Of a stretch of 11,356 nucleotides of DNA, positions 7,610 to 11,356 are shown piece by piece. The position numbers and the translations under genes were made by a program. The notes below the pieces were generated by a model. It was not told where the DNA came from and did no database searches. It worked only from the letters and a program-made list of their open reading frames with translations. The DNA is from Verrucomicrobiaceae bacterium (GTDB taxonomy: Bacteria; Verrucomicrobiota; Verrucomicrobiia; Verrucomicrobiales; Akkermansiaceae), in NCBI GenBank assembly GCA_027483005.1, contig JAIXVN010000249.1, positions 1 through 11,356 on the forward strand. Direction: 5' to 3'. How positions within the stretch are numbered: the first letter of the stretch is position 1; every line of letters begins with the position of its first letter.

Positions 7610-7945
7610 ATGGCTTCGAAACGCCGCTCTCCTTGTCCGCTCGCCTGCTCGCTGGATCTGTTCGGCGATCGCTGGACGCTGCTGGTGGTGCGCGACCTGA
7701 TGCTGGGGCGCAGTCGTTTCAAGGACTTCACTGCCTCGCCTGAAGGCATTCCGACGAACGTCCTGAGCGATCGTCTGGAGCGTCTCGTCCGTCACGGCAT
7801 CGCCACGCGGGTGACGCCGCCTGAGGGCGGAAAGCATCTCGCCTACCAGCTCACCACGAAAGGTGAGGCGCTGCGGCCCGTGCTTCTGGCGATGAAGGAC
7901 TGGGGCCTGAAGTGGGAGAAGGGGACCAAGGCGGCGATGGGCTGA
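7610..7945 (+). CDS. HxlR-family winged-helix transcriptional regulator
   Basis: 111 residues from the ATG at 7610, the standard length for this family. A GTG at 7586 would add eight residues but overlaps the second palindrome. Family signatures are clear: CPLACSLDLFGDRWTLLVVR at the N-terminus, LMLGRSRFKDF, then GIPTNVLSDRLERLVRHGI (recognition helix), and a wing with GGKHLAYQLTTKGEAL. C9 sits at the conserved N-terminal Cys position that in YodB/HypR-type members senses electrophiles or oxidants; C13 lies close by. Here a sensing role is only possible. It acts as a dimeric DNA-binding regulator and probably controls the divergent DinB-like gene 61 bases away. It lies 33 bases ahead of lnt on the same strand and may be co-transcribed with it. 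Confidence 0.92.
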   Translation: MASKRRSPCPLACSLDLFGDRWTLLVVRDLMLGRSRFKDFTASPEGIPTNVLSDRLERLVRHGIATRVTPPEGGKHLAYQLTTKGEALRPVLLAMKDWGLKWEKGTKAAMG

Positions 7946-7978
7946 GGATTTCCCCGGCTTGCAGGGCGGGGCGTTTCC

Positions 7979-9655
7979 GTGTCCGCTCGCGGCATGCGGT
8001 TATTGAAAGTCCTGTTGCCACTGGTGGGTGCGCTGCTGTCGGGAGTGCTGATGGCGCTGGTGTTCGAGCCGTTCCGGATGACCAGCCTCGTGTTCATCGC
8101 CCTGATTCCACTGCTGCTGGCTCTGTGGAAGATGGAGGGGAGACGTGCCCGCTGGAAGGGCTTCGGACTGGGCTGGCTTGCGGGCTTCGCGTTTTTCGTG
8201 ATCAATCTGAAGTGGCTCAACACGGTGGCATGGGCGGGCGCGTTGATCCTGCCTGCCTACCTCGCGTTTTACTGGGCGGCCCTCGGGGCCTTTGCCGCGA
8301 CCTGGGGGAATCCATTCCGCTCGGGTCAATCGCTGACGGTGGGGCGGCTGATCACGATCGCCTTGTCGAATGCCTTCGTGTGGGGCGGATTGGAATGGCT
8401 GCGCGGATGGTTGCTGACAGGCTTCGGGTGGAACGGGCTCGGCGTCGGGCTGCATGACAAACTCATCTTCGCCCAGGCCGCGGACCTTTTCGGCGTGTGT
8501 GGATTGTCCGCTGTGCTCGTCTTCATCCAATCGGTCGTCGCCCCGATGTTGCTGGCTCCGATCCAGCTTCGTGTCCGAATCCGTCTTTGGTCGGTGGCCG
8601 CGTTGTCGCTGCTTGCTCTCGCGGGCTACGGGATCCTTCGTACTTCCATGATGAAGAGGTCGGAGTCGGTCGATCTCTCCGCTCTTCTGGTCCAGATCAA
8701 CGCCCCGCAGGAGGCCGGTCGCTGGCTTTGGGAACCGGAAAAGGTCCACATGGACTATGAGGATGAGACGCTGAAGGGCTTGAAGGAGAAGGGCGCTGCG
8801 GATCTTGTCATCTGGCCGGAGTCCGCGCTCTCAGGCCGGCTGTTGAGGATTGATGACGGCTCATGGCGGATGTGGGGGCAGAATCTTGAAACGATCGGCC
8901 GCGTGCGTGAGGGTGGGAAGTTCACCTTGATCCAGGGCATGACCGAGCTCGAAGGAGAGCTCGTTGGCGACCAGCCCGTGGAAAAGGAAAAGGGCCGGAT
9001 CTGGAACTCGCTCGTGGTGATGTCGCCGGAGGACCAGCTCCAGTCGTTCCAGAAGCACCATCTCGTGATCTTCGGCGAGACCATCCCGTTCGTGAACGAG
9101 ATCCCGTTCCTGAAAAAGATCTACGAGGAACAGTCCGGCACCGAATACACCGGCTCGTTTGCGGAAGGGCAGAAGCTCGAACCTCTGATCGTTAACCTCC
9201 ATGGCACCAAGGTCGGGTTGATTCCTTCGGTTTGCTTTGAAGACACCGTTCCGCGCCTCGAACGGAAGTTCGTCCGCCCTGGTCCGCAGGTGATCGTCAA
9301 CGTCACCAACGACGGCTGGTTCAAGGAAAGCGAGGCCGCGAAGCAGCATTTCAACAATGCCCTGTTCCGTGCGATCGAGCTGCGTCGTCCGATGCTCCGC
9401 TGTGCCAATACCGGCGTCAGTGGCGCTGTGTCGATGACGGGCGAGGTCCTCTCCACGTTGGTCGATGAAAAAGGCAGTCATTTCACCAACGGCAGCCTGC
9501 TCGCCAGGATCAAGGTTCCGCTCGATCCGCCGTTCTCGCTCTATGCGCTGTTGGGCGACTGGCCGATCATCGGCTTCGGCTTGATCGGACTCGCCATGGG
9601 CTGGCGAAACCGAACGCGGCCCATCTCCGATCTTTCCGAGCTCGTCGCAGCCTGA
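7979..9655 (+). CDS. lnt: Apolipoprotein N-acyltransferase
   Basis: 558 residues, slightly longer than the usual 500-530. Lnt transfers a fatty acyl chain from phospholipid to the N-terminal cysteine of diacylated apolipoproteins in the inner membrane, the last step of lipoprotein maturation. Hydrophobic segments fill residues 7-220 (several TM helices, including the WLAGFAFFVINLKWL region). A nitrilase-like periplasmic domain follows (about 230-520), then a final TM segment (about 528-545). The catalytic residues are in place: E281 in IWPESAL, K359 in FQKHHLVIFGE and C419 in PSVCFED, followed by NVTNDGWF. The GTG start at 7979 is weak; an ATG six codons in (7994) is an alternative that keeps all domains. 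The gene ends 13 bases before the ArgA-like gene, suggesting one transcript. Confidence 0.95.
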   Translation: MSARGMRLLKVLLPLVGALLSGVLMALVFEPFRMTSLVFIALIPLLLALWKMEGRRARWKGFGLGWLAGFAFFVINLKWLNTVAWAGALILPAYLAFYWAALGAFAATWGNPFRSGQSLTVGRLITIALSNAFVWGGLEWLRGWLLTGFGWNGLGVGLHDKLIFAQAADLFGVCGLSAVLVFIQSVVAPMLLAPIQLRVRIRLWSVAALSLLALAGYGILRTSMMKRSESVDLSALLVQINAPQEAGRWLWEPEKVHMDYEDETLKGLKEKGAADLVIWPESALSGRLLRIDDGSWRMWGQNLETIGRVREGGKFTLIQGMTELEGELVGDQPVEKEKGRIWNSLVVMSPEDQLQSFQKHHLVIFGETIPFVNEIPFLKKIYEEQSGTEYTGSFAEGQKLEPLIVNLHGTKVGLIPSVCFEDTVPRLERKFVRPGPQVIVNVTNDGWFKESEAAKQHFNNALFRAIELRRPMLRCANTGVSGAVSMTGEVLSTLVDEKGSHFTNGSLLARIKVPLDPPFSLYALLGDWPIIGFGLIGLAMGWRNRTRPISDLSELVAA

Positions 9656-9668
9656 TAGATCTCCGTCC

Positions 9669-10757
9669 GTGGCCCAGCTCGGTGACATTCGCGAAGTCCT
9701 TCAATACATCCCGCAGTTCCGCGGCCGGACGTTTCTGGTCCTGATCGAAGCCGGACTGCTGCCGGAGCCGGCCGTGGCCGAAACCCTGCTCGATCTCGCG
9801 GCGCTGGAAGACCTCGGCGTGAAGCTGGTGCTCGGCGTGCTCGGTGGCGACTTGAAGGACCTCTACGACTGGACCCTCGAGTGCGAAATCATGGCCGCGC
9901 GGGTGAAGTCGCCGATTTCCGATCCGGCCTCGATCGCCGAGACGAAGGAAATCCTCGCACGGGGGCAGTCGGCGGTGGTCGATGCCTCCGCCACCGGTCC
10001 GCTTGATCCAGCCGTGGTGGATTACGCACTAGGACTCGGCGTTTCGAAAGTCATCGCCCTGCTTGAAGAGGCGATCCTGATCGAAGGCCAGCCGGTCCAT
10101 GCGATCCGCGCGACCGAGGCCGACGCGCTCGTTGTCAATGCAGCAGACATCGAGGGCCGCTCGCTGTTGGAAGCTGCCTCCAAAGCTTGTGCTCGTGGCG
10201 TGCCGCGCGTGCATGTCCTCAACGGTCGCCGTCAGGGCGTGCTGGTGGACGAGCTTTTCTCGAACGAAGGCGTCGGCACCATGATCCACGCCGACAGCTA
10301 TCGGGAAATCCGTCCGCTGCGTGAGGAGGACATTCCCGAGCTGTTGGGAATGATCGGCCGCTCCGTGCGTCGCACCCGCCTGGTGGCGCGGAACTACGAG
10401 GACATCCTCGCGAAGATCGAGGACTACTCGGTCATCTCGATCGACGACAACGTCGTGGGCTGCGTGGCCCTGCACGAGTATCCCGACGACCACTGCGCGG
10501 AAATCGCCTGCCTGTATGTGAAGCAGGCCCACGAGGGCAGGGGATATGGCGTGGAGCTGGTTCACCATGCCGAGAAGCTGGCGGGTGAGCGTGCCATTCC
10601 GAGAGTCTTCGCCCTCACCAATCGTGCGGCGGATTTCTTCCGGGATCGACTGGGCTACAGCCTTGGGACGCCGGCGGATCTTCCCGCGCCAAGGCGCTAC
10701 CAATACGAAGCCAGCGGACGTGACTCCCTGGTTTTCCTCAAGAGCATCGGGTTTTGA
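9669..10757 (+). CDS. argA: N-acetylglutamate synthase (ArgA type: amino-acid-kinase-like plus GNAT domains)
   Basis: 362 residues from a GTG start. It catalyses acetyl-CoA + glutamate to N-acetylglutamate, the first step of arginine synthesis, in the cytoplasm. Residues 1-205 align in layout with the ArgA amino-acid-kinase-like domain. The family signature near its end is clear: ACARGVPRVHVLNGRRQG, then LVDELFSNEGVGTMI. Residues 212-362 form the GNAT acetyltransferase, with the acetyl-CoA loop EGRGYGVEL (about 289-297), FALTNRAADFFRDRLGY and a closing DSLVFLKSI. The kinase-like half is unusual: where E. coli-type ArgA has a GGEA-like stretch and a GARPQ-like stretch, this protein has LIEAGLLPE and GVLGGDLKD. 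It is also about 80 residues shorter than E. coli ArgA. Since that domain is regulatory (arginine binding) rather than catalytic, activity may remain while feedback changes. Start choice is supported by the fit to lnt 13 bases upstream. Confidence 0.88.
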   Translation: MAQLGDIREVLQYIPQFRGRTFLVLIEAGLLPEPAVAETLLDLAALEDLGVKLVLGVLGGDLKDLYDWTLECEIMAARVKSPISDPASIAETKEILARGQSAVVDASATGPLDPAVVDYALGLGVSKVIALLEEAILIEGQPVHAIRATEADALVVNAADIEGRSLLEAASKACARGVPRVHVLNGRRQGVLVDELFSNEGVGTMIHADSYREIRPLREEDIPELLGMIGRSVRRTRLVARNYEDILAKIEDYSVISIDDNVVGCVALHEYPDDHCAEIACLYVKQAHEGRGYGVELVHHAEKLAGERAIPRVFALTNRAADFFRDRLGYSLGTPADLPAPRRYQYEASGRDSLVFLKSIGF

Positions 10758-11146
10758 ATCCCAGGAATCGAATCCCCCCTAGTTGGTAGGAGAAATTTCG
10801 GGATTTTGTCGAAAACGGGTTGACTCGCGCTCAAAGTGGCGTAGAAAGCCGCTGTCGCCCGCAATCTACACTAACTTGATGAGATTGGTAAGGGTGCTTC
10901 AAAGATGCCGGAGGCGAGTGACCTGACACCCAGGAACCGTTGATGCTTGTCGAACATCCCGCCGATTGACCCACTCCTTGGGAAATTGGCTCCGATTCCG
11001 GACAACCCAACCAGGGCTCCGTGATTCGTCCGACGCGGAACCCCTCCCAGGGCTTGCGATGTGTCTGGTGCCGGATTGCCTCCCAACAGGTGGTCCACCT
11101 CTCCGACCTTTTTCCTCCTTCCTGAAACCCCGCCTCATTTCGTCAA
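10758..11146. other. Noncoding region of 389 bases with weak hairpins
   Basis: No credible coding frame on either strand and no tRNA or rRNA. Items visible: a possible promoter (separate entry); an imperfect hairpin at 11014-11043 (GGG-c-TCCG / CGGA-a-CCC, 14-base loop); a smaller fold at 10978-11010 (TTGGG/CCCAA enclosing TCCG/CGGA); and a 13-base palindrome AGGTGGTCCACCT (11088-11100), with TTTTT eight bases later at 11109-11113. No good terminator follows the ArgA-like gene; the CCTA/TAGG repeat near 10788-10800 is too short. If the promoter is real this is a long, possibly structured leader of the gene at the right edge; none of the folds matches a riboswitch class I know. Confidence 0.35.
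10820..10847 (+). promoter_or_regulatory. Weak candidate promoter upstream of the right-edge gene
   Basis: TTGACT (10820-10825) is a near-consensus -35 box. TAGAAA (10842-10847), 16 bases on, matches TATAAT in only four positions. It would place the start of transcription roughly 290 bases ahead of the first candidate start codon at 11147, which is long for a leader. The only support is the pattern and its position in a noncoding gap. Confidence 0.25.
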
Positions 11147-11164
11147 ATGAAACTATACCAGTTT

Positions 11165-11356
11165 ATGAACTTTAGAAAAACCAAGAACCCCGCTGGGTCG
11201 ATCACCCAGTAGCTGGGTTCATCGTCCCTTGCGGTGGCCGTCGCCCTGATCGCCTTTGCCTCCGAATCCCGGGCGGTCACGGTTCCCAATCCTGCCGAAG
11301 GGGACATCTTCCTCGCCTTCCGGGCCGATGAAGATCCGGGCAAGGGCAAGTCCTAC
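11165..11356 (+). pseudogene. 5' end of a secreted-protein gene, interrupted by an in-frame TAG in the signal peptide; runs off the window
   Basis: From the ATG at 11165 (or 11147, same frame: MKLYQF then MNFRKTK) the frame reads a basic n-region, MNFRKTKNPAGSITQ, then TAG at 11210-11212. After the stop it continues with LGSSSLAVAVALIAFASESRA, given here as LGSSSLAVAVALIAF plus ASESRA, and then VTVPNPAEGDIFLAFRADED to the end. This is a textbook signal peptide split by one stop codon. The 'GDIFLAFRA' mature start resembles a secreted, often PEP-CTERM, protein family seen in Verrucomicrobiota (from memory, not searched); the C-terminus is outside the window. Starts after the stop (CTG 11213, GTG 11234) would give a leader without positive charges. 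So this is either a pseudogene, a sequence error, stop readthrough, or a non-canonical start. No clear ribosome binding site is visible. Confidence 0.55.

Noticed and set aside
7946..7978. CCCCG/CGGGG inverted repeat between the HxlR regulator and lnt
   Set aside because: Only five base pairs with a long loop and no T run; not a credible terminator.
8000..8749. Minus-strand frame opposite lnt, rich in Gln, Arg and His
   Set aside because: Antisense to TM-coding sequence; Gln/Arg/His-rich products are the usual shadow of Leu/Ala/Trp codons.
8861..9688. Minus-strand frame of 275 codons opposite the Lnt catalytic domain
   Set aside because: Runs across the lnt stop and the start of the ArgA-like gene and has no recognisable domain.
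10029..10703. Minus-strand frame opposite the ArgA-like gene
   Set aside because: Mirror of a well-supported GNAT protein with no motif of its own.
10760..10790. Sequence like a tRNA T-arm on the minus strand (GATTCGATTCC)
   Set aside because: The stem-closing pair needed next to the loop is missing and there is no acceptor stem, anticodon arm or CCA end around it.
11066..11080. Sigma-54-like box (TGGTGCCGGATTGC)
   Set aside because: Spacing between the GG and GC elements is nine bases rather than ten, and no activator site is visible.

Overview
The window looks like chromosomal DNA of a high-GC, Gram-negative-type bacterium, most likely Verrucomicrobiota (Verrucomicrobiales, for example a Luteolibacter/Haloferula-like lineage). 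This is inferred from family-level features. There is a giant secreted protein with autotransporter-associated beta-strand (PATR) repeats, ending in a D-x-D-G-D-G module and a short 'RARVTE'-type tail. A sensor kinase has a periplasmic domain built of OB-fold-like repeats. The right edge carries a secreted 'GDIFLAFRA' protein start. An Lnt gene implies lipoprotein maturation. No marker gene (rRNA, tRNA) is present to prove the assignment.

Layout, left to right. (1) 1-3939 (+) is the 3' part of the very large PATR-repeat surface or secreted protein, closed by a strong intrinsic terminator at 3973-4008. (2) 4009-4180 is a short convergent gap with two tiny overlapping reading frames, the second hydrophobic. 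(3) 4181-7548 (-) carries three co-directional genes. In transcription order these are a DinB/DUF1569-like protein, a one-TM histidine kinase with an OB-fold-like periplasmic sensor and a TTG start, and a NarL/LuxR-type response regulator. Kinase and regulator overlap by 4 bases and clearly form a two-component pair. (4) 7549-7609 is a compact divergent control region with a good promoter for the DinB-like gene and two small palindromes over it. (5) 7610-10757 (+) carries an HxlR-family regulator, then lnt (apolipoprotein N-acyltransferase, catalytic E-K-C residues intact), then an ArgA-type N-acetylglutamate synthase with a degenerate amino-acid-kinase half; gaps are 33 and 13 bases. (6) 10758-11146 is noncoding, with a possible promoter and some hairpin potential. 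(7) 11147-11356 is the beginning of a secreted-protein gene running off the window, with an in-frame TAG inside its signal peptide.

Functional links that can be argued: the HxlR regulator probably controls its divergent DinB-like neighbour, a common arrangement in this family. The kinase/regulator pair may be read through from the DinB-like gene, since the 72-base gap shows no terminator. lnt and argA are tightly packed and probably co-transcribed, though their functions are unrelated. I found no CRISPR array, insertion sequence, tRNA or rRNA. No clear new multi-gene system is evident. The points most worth a second look are the amber codon in the signal peptide, the OB-repeat sensor kinase, the HxlR operator region and the altered ArgA kinase-like half.
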